Source: Andalucia godoyi (lineage: Eukaryota > Discoba > Jakobea > Jakobida > Andaluciidae). From it: 64,000 nucleotides of DNA. Under the pieces are notes generated by a model that ran no database searches, had not been told where the DNA came from, and worked only from the letters and a program-made list of their open reading frames with translations. Positions 19,009 through 28,885 of the stretch are shown here, piece by piece. The DNA is taken from the NCBI GenBank assembly GCA_009859145.1, contig VRVR01000021.1, forward strand, positions 71,507-135,506, in the 5' to 3' direction. A program made the position numbers and the translations under genes. Positions within the stretch are counted from its first letter, which is position 1, and each line of letters begins with the position of its first letter.

Positions 19009-21561
19009 ATGAAGTCGAAGACCATTTTGTGGATAGGAATATCCGTGTTTACGCTTTGTGTGGCCATTTCGTGCATTGCGATTGGACTGAACATCTACAT
19101 TCGGAACCTCGTTCGCGATGGTCTGATTGACTACGCGCGCATTTCTACGGATACTAATTCCGATTCATACAAGATGTGGGTCAAGAACTATCCGGACGAG
19201 AATGATTGCGTAAAGCACACGTGTCAGTACGTGTACTACAAGTTTTGGAACCTTACGAACGCCGTGGATGTGCAGCTCAATGGGGCGAAGCCAAGATACG
19301 ACCTTGTCGGGCCGTACACATACCAAGACGTTGAAGATCGGCTTGTCGTGGAACCCGGATTTGAGAACGATCGAGTTACATTTTTGCCTCGACAGCGCTA
19401 CACGTGGATTCCAGAAATGAGCAAGGCTGGTGCCACGACGGACGACATCATCATCAATCTGAATCCGACGTATCTTGGTGCGATGTACCAGTTTGGAGGA
19501 AACGAGAATGCACTGTTCACAACCGCTGCCGGGCCGCTGCTGGATCAGCTTGTGGAGATTTTGGGTCCTGTAATCGGTTTCATTGGGTATGTCTTTCCTC
19601 GTCAGCAGACGTTTTCACCAATGTATGATCCCTCCGTGTTTGCCCCGTTTGGTGGATTCTCCAGTAGCCAGGTGGCCAGCGTTTTGGTTTCCAAGGATCC
19701 CACTGCAGAATGCGACAAGCAATTCCCGATTGCGGTGAATGCCACGAACTGCAAGGTGCAGCTTGCTCCTCTGAGCTTCAATCTTGGGCTTGACCTGTCG
19801 AACGGAACGCAGCAAGCTGTCGCGGTTGTGACGAAGCTGGTGGATCCCAGTTCTCCAGTTTCCATTGCAAGCAGCGACTTTGGTGGATCTCAGGTGTTTA
19901 CACTTTCCTGCTACATTGCTCCACTGTTATCGACAGCAACTTCCCTGTCCAGGAGCCCGGCATCCGCCAATTGGAAAGCTTTGGTATCCTCTCTCAATGC
20001 CGACGTTTCTGGAGTCAAGATTGACCTGCAGGAGGATGATCCTTCCGATCCTCTGGCTGGACTAATAGATGCTTTTGGCACTGCGATTGCAGAGGAACTT
20101 TGCAACTGGGTAGTGGGATTTGATATCGTGAACCAGATCGAACAGTTGGCCGTGAGCATGTTTGCGAATGCTGATCCAGGCGTGAAAAACATATCCGACC
20201 TGGTCTACCTTGAGTGGGCACAGGGCTCCGTGACGTTTGGCTCCGACCTGTTGGCTCCCCTTACGAACAATACTGCATATTTGTCTTTGGCAAATTGGTA
20301 CAATTCGTTCAACGGAACCCTTCCAGACGCAGCAACCTTGACGGTTGATCAGACTAAAGTCTTGTTTGGCCCCGCCGTCCTGGGATCGACCGAGAACTAT
20401 CTGCAGTTTCTCGGTATGTGCCAAGAAGATGAAGGCGCCGTTCCCGCTACGTATGGACTTCCATCTGCATTCTGTGGCCCGTTTCTCGGATACATCCAGG
20501 ACAATTTGAATGATGGTGCGCTTCCTCTTCTTATTGCCTCTCCGTCGCTGCAGTTTTTGACATCGTCACCTGCGCCGTCGTCTAATGGAGACGATAGTTC
20601 GCAAGCGGTTGGCCAGATTGGCCTGTTTGTCGGTCGAACCGTCGATCAGTGGCTGTTCAACTGCACAGATCCCCTTCTGGGCGCGCCGTGCTTCATCCAA
20701 GGACAGGACACGAATGGATTTGAGAATGCATACTCTCGCATGAAGACGGGGTATGATACGGAGGACGGCTCCTCTTCTTGGATTTATGAAGAGTGGAACA
20801 ATGTCACTTCGCTCACCGGTTTATGGGCCGAGCCGGAACCTGTGTTCGGAACCGATGCAACCCGCTTCCGACCGCTTTTATTGGATGTCTACGACGAGAA
20901 GACGCGCGTGGACGGGTGGCGATTCCTTCCGATGTTTGTCAGTTCGGTCTATCGCTCTCTCACTATGCAATATGAAAATGATATTGACTTCAAAGGCATC
21001 ACACTCTGGAGATATCGTTTGGAAAGCCATGCACTCAGAAGGAATTCTCGGTACTACCAACAGGTGGACGGCATGGGCAACTTGACCATTCCGAACTCTG
21101 CGCCGATTTTCGTTTCCAAGTTCAACTTTTTCGACGTTGACCCGTGGGTCCGTGAGGCAATCGATGTTGTGCACACTCCGACCGGAAAGATTATTCTGGA
21201 CGAGGATTTGGATGACACCATTTTAGACATTGAACCGTACACGGGAATCTGTCTTTCTGGCTTCCGGCGCTTGCAGTTGAACTTCCAAATTCCAGAGTAC
21301 TACACTTTCAATGATGCGAAGGGCATGAAGCGCTCTGCAGTGCGACGCATCTTCTATCCCGTTCTCCAGATTGACGATGGCGGCACTGCGACGGATGCAG
21401 ACACGAACGTGATCAAAGACACGGTGTACACTCCTTTGCTAATCGCCACAATTCTCTTCTGGGGTGGGATTGGAGTCGGCATTTTTGGATTCATTGCTGG
21501 CTTCTTCATCTGCCTGGCTTCTCGCAGAAAATCAATCAAGGAAACCTACACCAAGATGTAG
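19009..21561 (+). CDS. CD36/LIMP-2 family membrane protein (copy 1)
   Basis: The product is 850 aa. An N-terminal membrane helix (about residues 5-30, ILWIGISVFTLCVAISCIAI) and a C-terminal helix (about 808-838) flank a large lumenal or extracellular domain. Family landmarks are WNLTNAVDVQLNGAKPRYDL with VGPYTYQD near residue 85, and DIEPYTGICLSGFRRLQLN near residue 740. Several N-glycosylation sequons (NLT, NGT, NNT) are present. At 850 aa it is far longer than animal CD36 (about 470), because of added sequence in the ectodomain. The cytosolic tail SRRKSIKETYTKM ends in a tyrosine YxxPhi sorting motif (YTKM), which suggests endosomal or lysosomal traffic. Family members bind lipids, lipoproteins or sterols. 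Confidence 0.9.
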   Translation: MKSKTILWIGISVFTLCVAISCIAIGLNIYIRNLVRDGLIDYARISTDTNSDSYKMWVKNYPDENDCVKHTCQYVYYKFWNLTNAVDVQLNGAKPRYDLVGPYTYQDVEDRLVVEPGFENDRVTFLPRQRYTWIPEMSKAGATTDDIIINLNPTYLGAMYQFGGNENALFTTAAGPLLDQLVEILGPVIGFIGYVFPRQQTFSPMYDPSVFAPFGGFSSSQVASVLVSKDPTAECDKQFPIAVNATNCKVQLAPLSFNLGLDLSNGTQQAVAVVTKLVDPSSPVSIASSDFGGSQVFTLSCYIAPLLSTATSLSRSPASANWKALVSSLNADVSGVKIDLQEDDPSDPLAGLIDAFGTAIAEELCNWVVGFDIVNQIEQLAVSMFANADPGVKNISDLVYLEWAQGSVTFGSDLLAPLTNNTAYLSLANWYNSFNGTLPDAATLTVDQTKVLFGPAVLGSTENYLQFLGMCQEDEGAVPATYGLPSAFCGPFLGYIQDNLNDGALPLLIASPSLQFLTSSPAPSSNGDDSSQAVGQIGLFVGRTVDQWLFNCTDPLLGAPCFIQGQDTNGFENAYSRMKTGYDTEDGSSSWIYEEWNNVTSLTGLWAEPEPVFGTDATRFRPLLLDVYDEKTRVDGWRFLPMFVSSVYRSLTMQYENDIDFKGITLWRYRLESHALRRNSRYYQQVDGMGNLTIPNSAPIFVSKFNFFDVDPWVREAIDVVHTPTGKIILDEDLDDTILDIEPYTGICLSGFRRLQLNFQIPEYYTFNDAKGMKRSAVRRIFYPVLQIDDGGTATDADTNVIKDTVYTPLLIATILFWGGIGVGIFGFIAGFFICLASRRKSIKETYTKM

Positions 21562-21719
21562 TCGTTTTCGTTTCGCGGCCTGTTGTTCTTTGCTCGTTGC
21601 TGTTGCTAGATCGTTATTCCCTCCACTCCCTTTTTCCGCACCATTTCGGGCATTCCCAGCAGTTGTAATGAAACAAACATAAATAAAATGGCTCAATTGA
21701 TCGAAAATATCAGATGATG

Positions 21720-21923
21720 CTGGTCATCAACGGGTTTGTTGGGAAGTTCCCTCTTTGGAGCCATGAGATGTGTTTTGTCTCTGACGAGGAGGTGCTGCTT
21801 GAGAGTTCGATTATTGAAAACACAAACAAGCAGAAAATAGTAGAAAGAAAGACAAAAGACAGTGACAAATGAAGAAAATACTAGACTTGACTACGGTAGG
21901 AAGGCAGCATTGTTTGATGTTTA
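21720..21923 (+). repeat. Dispersed repeat R1, copy 2 (5'-truncated)
   Basis: It matches copy 3 from CATCAACGGGTT onward, including CCCTCTTTGGAGCCATG, CTAGACTTGACTACGGTA and the terminal TTGTTTGATGTT. The 5' part with the small hairpin is absent. Its end touches the right end of the neighbouring Fanzor remnant. Confidence 0.85.
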
Positions 21924-22330
21924 ACGCCTACATTGTGCACTAATCCACGGATAATCATCGCTGATCACCCATAATCAATGCTGCAACCCAACAACATGCA
22001 CAGCATGATTGGGAAGGGGGTAGGACCCAACACGCCCCCTCGGCATGAGAGACGTTCCTAAGACAGATGTAGATGTTGCGCGCGCCGTTCCAGTCGCGGT
22101 CGATCGTGCATATGCACGATGGGCAACAAAACACACCTTATTTCCATACTAGCTTGCGATGGATTTCCCCGCAGCGGTCGCACGCTTTAGACGCATACTC
22201 CTCCGTCACAAGTCACAATCGACACCTGCCGCGCCGTTGTCGCCTTGGCGATCTTTCCGGCGGCGGCCCAGCGCCGGATGGTGGCGGTGGAGATTGTCAC
22301 AGGTCCTGCGCAGCGTTGCGGGCGTGACGG
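21924..22330 (-). mobile_element. Decayed IS607/Fanzor-type element (remnant F1)
   Basis: Read on the minus strand, 22209-21955 encodes the C-terminal end of a TnpB/Fanzor-like RNA-guided nuclease: VTEEYASKACDRCG, one in-frame TAA, then VFCCPSC and IDRDWNGARNIYI. These are the four-Cys zinc ribbon and the last RuvC Asp motif of the family. Just upstream a direct 7-bp duplication (GTCACAA twice, 22205-22218) shifts the frame. Further upstream, 22250-22294 encodes ISTATIRRWAAAGKI, like the MerR-type helix-turn-helix of IS607 serine recombinase TnpA, which is tentative. Most of tnpB is missing, so the element is an internal-deletion derivative. The right end ACAATGTAGGCG is shared with remnant F2. 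Confidence 0.8.
21955..22209 (-). pseudogene. Fanzor/TnpB C-terminal zinc-ribbon fragment
   Basis: The fragment is about 84 codons, with the TnpB-family motifs VTEEYASKACDRCG and CPSCICTIDRDWNGARN in one frame broken by a single TAA at about 22138-22140. It has no start codon and no upstream RuvC-I or RuvC-II motif, so it cannot encode an active nuclease. Confidence 0.82.
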
Positions 22331-22940
22331 ACATGGTGCGTTGCATGGACAATAACAACAACACAAAAAAAAAAAAAAAATAAGAAATGAGCGTCGCTGT
22401 GCGAGAATGCAACGCGACGGCGTATGTATAGGGATTCCATGATCAAAATGGGAGGCGAAACGAATCGGGCATTGTGTGGCAGAGTTGCTTAAAGATAACA
22501 GACGCATGCGCATGGCGCGTGGCAGTGGTTTTGTTTACGTGCGCTGTAGATTGCTTCATCATATCGCAACAAAGTGGCAACGGTAATCCTCAAAGCTGTC
22601 AGCCGTTCTCGCGACTCTGACAAAAAGTCAAGCACTCAAAATAGTGTTTCGCGTTGTCCGCAAGCCTCGACTTTTGGGCTTTTAACTTTACCCTTTCGAT
22701 CCTTTCCGTTTCGTACGATCTAAAGCGCTTTTCATTTTATTCAGTTGATTTCCTTTTTATCTATTTTTTAATATTGGTTTTTAAAATTTTTTTAGAATTT
22801 TTGTTTATTTTATTTAAATTAAATTAAGTGATTAAATAAGGAGTTTGGTGCTCGTTGTTTTTTGTTATTTTTTATTTGGGTTTTTTTGTTTTTGTTGGAG
22901 TGGCTTTGGTTTTGGTTTTGGTTTTGGTTTTGGGAGGAGG

Positions 22941-25523
22941 ATGAAGGCGCGGACGCTACTTTGGATTGGGATTGCGGTGTTTTCTCTGACTGTGATAATT
23001 GCGTGCATATCGATAGGTCTTAACTTTTACATCCGAAACCTTCTTCGAGACGGACTTGTGGACTTGGCACAGATATCCTCGGACCAGAATTCGAGATCGT
23101 ACAAGCAGTGGAAAAAGAACTATCCGGACAATGAAAATTGTCAGCAGCACTCGTGTTACTATACAACGTACCGGTTCTGGAACTTGACGAATGCAGTTGA
23201 TGTGCAGCTGAATGGGGCGAAGCCAAAGTATGATCTGGTTGGGCCGTATGTGTACTGGGATCAGCGCGACAGACGGCCTGCAGATACTGGATTCCTGAAT
23301 AACAGACTTTCGTTTGAAGAGAAGCACAGGTTTACGTTTGTGGCGGAAAAGAGCGCTGCGGGTGCGACGATCCAGGACAGGATCATCAACGTCAATCCAG
23401 TGTATATGGGTGCCATTCTTGCGGCAGGAGGCGACGAGAATGCGCTGTTCACGTACGCAGGAGGACAGATCATGCAGCAAGTTGTCCAGCTTCTAGGACC
23501 CGCTTTTGGGTATCTGGGATATGTCATTCCGCGACAGCAGACGTTTGCTGCGGCGTACGACCCATCCGTGTTTGCACCTTTGGGAGGGTTTGCATCTCCC
23601 CAGATCGCCTCTGTGCTGGTGTCCACGGATGCCGCTGCGGAGTGCGACAAGCAGTTTCCGGTGCCGGCTAATGCAACCCACTGCAAAACGTACGTTGCGT
23701 CGCTGAGCTTTGGCCTTGGAATTGACACATCCACTCAACAGGGCTTGCAGACGGCGATTAAAACAGTGTCCATGCTTGTGAATCCAATGTCGCCCATTTC
23801 CATTGCGAATCAGAACTTTGACGGTTCAAAGGCGTTCTCTGTTTCCTGCTATCTTATTCCGATGCTGTCTGGCTCTCTGGGAGCCCATCAGATGGATACA
23901 AGCGGTCTGGATTGGAAGTCGCTGCTGACCTCGTTGAAGATCAAGATTGATTTGAACTCTGCAGAGTTTGGATACGGAGCACGCAGTGTCGGAGGCATTG
24001 CAGACATGGATGTTTTGGCACAGTTGTTTGGCGCGGAGTTGTCCAAAAAGCTGTGTGCATGGGCCGTCCACGATGATGCAACAGAACACTTGGACGAATT
24101 GACTGTGCAGCTGTTTAGCAACGTCGATCCGGGCGTCCAGAGCGTTTCGGACTTGATTTATCTCGAATGGGCGCGAGGATTGGTGACCTTTGGGAACGAT
24201 GTTTTGCCGCTGCTGACCAATGGAACCGCGTATCTGTCATTCTACAACTGGGTAACGGCTGTGAATGGGACTGTCCCGGACGATGCCACGCTGACCGTTG
24301 CGCAAACCAAGATTCTGTTTTCGCCGGCAATCATGTTCACGACAGCCAACTACCTGCGCTATCTTGGAATGTGCCAGGTGAACCCGGCCGCTGCTGAGCA
24401 ATTCTTCCATCTTCCGGCAGGATTCTGCGGCCCGTTCTTGGCGTACGTACAAGTTAATTTGAACCATGGAGCGATCCCGTATCTGTTGGCATCCCCTGCA
24501 CTGAGTTTGCTGACTGGTGCTGTCGGAGCTGGTCCTAGAACTGTTCGGGACGACCCTGGGCAACCTGCTTCGTCTATCGGAATGTTTGTTGCACGTACCG
24601 TGGACCAGTGGCTTTGGAACTGCACGGACCCGCTCTTGAAGGTGCCGTGCAATCTACAAGATGGAGATCCAGATGGCTACGTTGCTTCGTATTCTCGCAT
24701 GCTCACAGGCAATGATCAAGACGATGCGTCGAGTGCATGGATGTTTGATTCTTGGGCTAACTCGACTTTCATCACCGGAGCGTGGGAAGAACCTGAAATT
24801 GTACACGGAACGGACGCTTCCCGCTTCCGCCCGCTGCTGCTGGACGTTTATGACGAGAAGACCAAGCCGTCAAACTGGCGTGAATTGCCAATCTTCGTTC
24901 CCGAGATTTATCGATCTCTTCACGTGGATTTTGAAGACGATATCGACTACAAGGGTCTGACTCTGTGGCGGTACCGTCTTGAAATGGCTGCGCTCGCAAC
25001 CAGCAGCCGTTACTATCAAGGTGTTCGTGGTATTGGCAATCTTACCCGCATTCGTGCTGCCCCGATATTCGTGTCAAAGTTTAACTTTTTCGATGCCGAG
25101 GACTGGGTGCGAGATGCAATCGAAGTGCTTCATACGCCAACGGGTCGAATCATTCTTGAAGAGGATTTGGATGACACTGTTCTTGACATCGAGCCGTATT
25201 CTGGCTTGGTTCTCCGCGGTTACAAGCGTCTGCAAATCAACGTTCAGATTCCTCCGAATTACATCATCAACGACGCGAAGAACATGCACCGTTCTGCCGT
25301 TCAGCGTGTCTTTTATCCCATTCTTCAGGTCGAGAATGGCGGTGCTGCAACAGACGACGATATTGCCTACATCCAAAGGAACATCTACACCCCGTTGCTC
25401 ATTGCAACAATCCTGTTTTGGGGGGGAATCTCGGTAGGAATTGCAGGAACTCTCGCAGCGCTTGCAATCTGCGTTTTTTCGAGAAGAAAAGCCAAGAAGG
25501 AAGCTTACGCCCAACTCTCCTAA
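22941..25523 (+). CDS. CD36/LIMP-2 family membrane protein (copy 2)
   Basis: The ATG at 22941 begins MKARTLLWIGIAVFSLTVII, aligned with copy 1; the upstream open frame is a TTTTGG repeat and is not coding. The product is 860 aa with the same plan: N-terminal helix, WNLTNAVDVQLNGAKPKYDL, VGPYVYWD, large ectodomain, DIEPYSGLVLRGYKRLQIN and a C-terminal helix. The tail SRRKAKKEAYAQLS again carries a YxxPhi motif (YAQL). The two genes are tandem paralogues, alike over their whole length. The same length excess over animal CD36 shows that the enlarged ectodomain predates the duplication. Confidence 0.9.
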   Translation: MKARTLLWIGIAVFSLTVIIACISIGLNFYIRNLLRDGLVDLAQISSDQNSRSYKQWKKNYPDNENCQQHSCYYTTYRFWNLTNAVDVQLNGAKPKYDLVGPYVYWDQRDRRPADTGFLNNRLSFEEKHRFTFVAEKSAAGATIQDRIINVNPVYMGAILAAGGDENALFTYAGGQIMQQVVQLLGPAFGYLGYVIPRQQTFAAAYDPSVFAPLGGFASPQIASVLVSTDAAAECDKQFPVPANATHCKTYVASLSFGLGIDTSTQQGLQTAIKTVSMLVNPMSPISIANQNFDGSKAFSVSCYLIPMLSGSLGAHQMDTSGLDWKSLLTSLKIKIDLNSAEFGYGARSVGGIADMDVLAQLFGAELSKKLCAWAVHDDATEHLDELTVQLFSNVDPGVQSVSDLIYLEWARGLVTFGNDVLPLLTNGTAYLSFYNWVTAVNGTVPDDATLTVAQTKILFSPAIMFTTANYLRYLGMCQVNPAAAEQFFHLPAGFCGPFLAYVQVNLNHGAIPYLLASPALSLLTGAVGAGPRTVRDDPGQPASSIGMFVARTVDQWLWNCTDPLLKVPCNLQDGDPDGYVASYSRMLTGNDQDDASSAWMFDSWANSTFITGAWEEPEIVHGTDASRFRPLLLDVYDEKTKPSNWRELPIFVPEIYRSLHVDFEDDIDYKGLTLWRYRLEMAALATSSRYYQGVRGIGNLTRIRAAPIFVSKFNFFDAEDWVRDAIEVLHTPTGRIILEEDLDDTVLDIEPYSGLVLRGYKRLQINVQIPPNYIINDAKNMHRSAVQRVFYPILQVENGGAATDDDIAYIQRNIYTPLLIATILFWGGISVGIAGTLAALAICVFSRRKAKKEAYAQLS

Positions 25524-25985
25524 AGTTCTCCGGTTGGCGGTCTTTATATCTGCCTTTGCTCTTTTTTTTTTTCTCACTCTCCCCCTTTTACTCCTTCCTT
25601 CCTTGTTGCGGAGAACGGTTTGTGCTGTATGATGTGTCCTTCTATGTGGTTCTTGTTTTTACTGTCATCGTCGCCGTCGTTTTCTTTTGTTTTTTGGCTG
25701 TTTTTTTGCTGTTTTTTTTATTATGTAGCACCTTCCCTTTTCGTTTCTTTATCGCAAAAGACATTCCTCTATGCTGAATGACGTATTTATCTTTTCTATT
25801 TGGGATCGAAATTGGGAGAGGGGGGGTTGCAGCACACTCCATGCTGTTTTTGATTTTCTTCTGCATTACGTGTATTACTATTGTATGATTTTGGGGAGGG
25901 TTTTTATTTTATTTTACATCTTGTAAACCTCTGGTAGTGTAGTGTCTCTCTATTATTTTGCTGTCTGCGGTTTGCTTCCGGTGCT
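25524..25985. other. Convergent intergenic region, T-rich
   Basis: This holds the 3' ends of the second CD36 gene (plus) and the LRR gene (minus). It is T-rich with short homopolymers and no recognisable gene. Confidence 0.55.
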
Positions 25986-27717
25986 TTACTCGTCGTCTCG
26001 GAGTGAGAGCTTCTGCTCCATTTGTACAAGTTGTCGGTGCGAAAGAACGAGTGTTTCCGCAAGCTTCTGCTCCAGCACGGTGATTTGTCGATCTCGATCC
26101 GCCACCGTGTGTTGCAGATCCGCAAGAATGCCTTCGAGCCGTTCTCGGTACTTGAGCACGGAGACCGTGACCTTGTCCATTTCCTGGGATCGCTTCGCCA
26201 GCGACTCTTCCCATTCCACAAGCCTCGTTTCTTCTGTGATGCTGCGTCTGTCGCCTGCCATTTTCTGTCCCTGCTCGGTTTTCACGCCGCGAGCCTCTGC
26301 TGCTGCTTCTCTCGATGCAAACGACTCTATCGCATCAGAATCGGCACGCGCAACATGATCTGCAAGAAACCGCTGGTCCATCGAGCACACCGACTCCAGT
26401 GCCGCAAGTCTCTTTCGCAGTACATCATTTTCATACCGCAGCATCTCGGCTTGACGCCCTGGCTTTCCACCCGTGCCTGTTCTTGACGACCCCGACGATA
26501 GCATCGATACACTTAACGGACCCGAGGCTGCCATTCTCGCAGGCGTCGTCGGTCTCGTCGCCTTCTTTTCCTTTTGCGTTTCCTTTTCTTTCTGCTTATG
26601 TCGCTGCGGACTCGTGGCTTTTTGGGTTCTTGCAGAACCGTCAGCGATCTTTTCCTGCTGCCTGATCTTCTCCTGTTCTTGTTTGAGCTCCCGAGCAGCC
26701 ACAACCGCTGCAAGCGCATCGTGCTTTCGCTTCCATGACTCGCCTACCCGAATCGCCTCGTCCAGCTTGACGGAATCCACGTCGATTCTGCCCGTTTCTG
26801 TTTGCAGTCCTATTTCCTCCGTCACCTTTTCATTTTCTTCTCTTTCCAATTTCGCTTCTTGCGTCATCGGTCGTGGCTGCTGTTGCGGTGGCTGACTCGC
26901 GGCCACTGAGGCTGTGTGCCAGAACCCCGCCCACTCTGGCTCTTCATTAAAGTCCCAAATGACAAGAATACTGTCCATCGCCGCCAACTGTGTGGCATCC
27001 ATCTGCAACACTCGAGTGACCTCTGTCGTGATCTTGCCAATCCGCAGTCCATTCCACCCCAAGTCCACAATGACCATCGTCTGTCCTACTGATGCTGATG
27101 GAGTTGATCTTTCGCCACAGTAGCGCAGGAGTCGAATGAGCAGCTGCGCAATCGCGGTCTCGCAATCTCGCCCCAATCCACAGTTTCGCAGACCTATTCG
27201 ATGCATCGACCCGACCGCAAGAGACGTCACGAGCGTTGCAAGCACATTGCGGGGCAACACAACATTCGACAAGTCAATTCCTGTCACCAACGCTCCTCGT
27301 CGCTGCTCTTCTTCGCTTGTCATTGTATCTTCTGGTTTTCCGCTTTGATCATGAGGATTGAAGGAGCTGCCAATCGTTTCGAGAAACATGCAAATCGCAC
27401 GCTCGTCCCAGCCTCCGTCTGCCCGCTGCTCGCTCAAATCCAGCATCAGTCCCTGCTTCTCACTCTTTCTCGCTGCATCGCTCTCGTCTCTTCGCTGCGC
27501 TGCACGGCTCTTCGCCCCGATGGACCACACTGGATGGACAAGCGCGCGTGAACCGGAAATGCGATTCCTGGAGATATCCAGCACTTCCAGCTCGTAAATC
27601 GGTGCAAGCACTCCACTCTGCTCCTTGATGTGGCTCAGGTGCGGCTGCTGCCGCTGCTGCTGGAACTGGAGTCTGGTCGGCAGCAAGTGAGATGGACCTG
27701 ACGACGATGACGCTGAC

Positions 27718-27750
<33 letters not shown>

Positions 27751-28454
27751 AAACTGGGCGATGAGAGCGGACGCGAGAGCGCATCGAGAAGGATGCAGAG
27801 GTTTGCATCGTCGAGGTTCGTGTGTGCAAGACACAGCTCCTTTGGACTTCCTGACGCTGCGGACCCTACTGAACTCGCAGACGATAAATACACTCCAAGC
27901 AACGCGCAGTGATCGTCCGTAAGTTGCTGGTGGCTTAGATCCAAACGCCGCAATGGAGCGCGCAACCCACTTGTAAACAAGTACGAAGACATTGCACTTC
28001 GCCCCACCACTCCCATTGCCACCACTCCCATTGCCACCACTCCTGCCGGCTGCGACTCTAGCAGCTCTGGAGCCGAACTCGCCGACGTCGAATCCGCTGT
28101 TGATGCAGTTGGATTCAGAATCGCAGTCCGAGGTGCAGGCGCCATGTGGAGTGAATCGGCCCACTGAACATGTCTCTTTGGCAGTACACTCACCATCGCG
28201 GTCGATGTTGCGGTCGACGTTGCGGTCGAAGAGATTGAGATTGGGCGATTGGAGTGGGAATGTTCTGCGAGTTCTTCGCCGGCAGCAACCCGAGGCGATG
28301 GCTGTGCGGTCATGTAAGACGGAAACGAGTGTGAATGATACGGCGATGATGGCAACTGTTGCTGCTGCTGCTGCTGATGATGATGGGTAGGAGACGGATA
28401 GGGAAACAAAGCCTTGTGCTTTTGCGCTAATCTCTGCGCTAAAGGGTTACTCAT
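25986..28454 (-). CDS. LRR plus coiled-coil protein, possibly CEP78-like (822 aa)
   Basis: The ATG at 28454 begins MSNPLAQRLAQKHKALF. The N-terminus is His/Gln-rich and disordered, with a possible PP1 docking motif RHVQW at residues 94-98. Ribonuclease-inhibitor-type leucine-rich repeats follow (PLRRLDLSHQQLTDDHCALL near residue 165; LCLAHTNLDDANLCILLDAL; VTGIDLSNVVLPRNVLATL; IVDLGWNGLRIG), interrupted by poly-Ser. The C-terminal 280 residues are coiled coil. LRRs followed by a coiled coil is the layout of CEP78 and LRRC45 centrosomal proteins, which suggests a basal-body role. The assignment is tentative and based on architecture. Confidence 0.78.
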
Positions 28455-28471
28455 TCTTCAATTCCAAGAGG

Positions 28472-28553
<82 letters not shown>

Positions 28554-28885
28554 TTGTGCACCTGTCGTTTTTTCTTCGATCCTCATATGCACATAAAGTG
28601 ACTGTTACGTTCCGTCATCGGAGAAAAAACCAGAACGAATAGGAAAAAAAGACCCGACCGATGGATGCCCTTGCCCTGCCGTGATGCTATAATCAAGTCT
28701 CAAGCCTCAACCGCACGACTCCAAACCAAACGTTCGTTTCGGTCCGTTTTTCAGGGTTTTTTCACAGAAATAAAAATCTGCATTCTTTTGTAGTTAATAT
28801 TTTCAATTCCAAATCGTCTCTTTGCTCAGTTGGTTTGGAGTTTGGGGGTTTGATTGTTTGTTAAAAATCATCAAGGAGCAAACGG
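28455..28885. repeat. Divergent intergenic region with (CT)n(GT)n tract
   Basis: A compound microsatellite of about 33 CT units then about 9 GT units lies at 28473-28553, directly upstream of the minus-strand LRR gene. The rest is AT-rich putative promoter for the two divergent genes. Confidence 0.8.

Larger units (their letters stand above)
21562..22940. other. Intergenic region between the CD36 genes, containing R1 and a Fanzor remnant
   Basis: It contains an AATAAA poly(A)-type signal near 21682 for the upstream gene, R1 copy 2, the Fanzor-type remnant and a poly-A run near 22365-22381. AT-rich sequence with (TTTTGG)4 at about 22908-22932 precedes the second CD36 start. Confidence 0.7.

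Noticed and set aside
22908-22932. (TTTTGG)4, telomere-like repeat
   Set aside because: Only four units in an internal position in the leader of a CD36 gene; more likely a microsatellite than a telomeric remnant.
22845-22940. Phe/Gly-rich N-terminal extension of CD36 copy 2
   Set aside because: It is the translation of TTTTGG repeats and T-rich leader; copy 1 has no such extension and aligns from the ATG at 22941.
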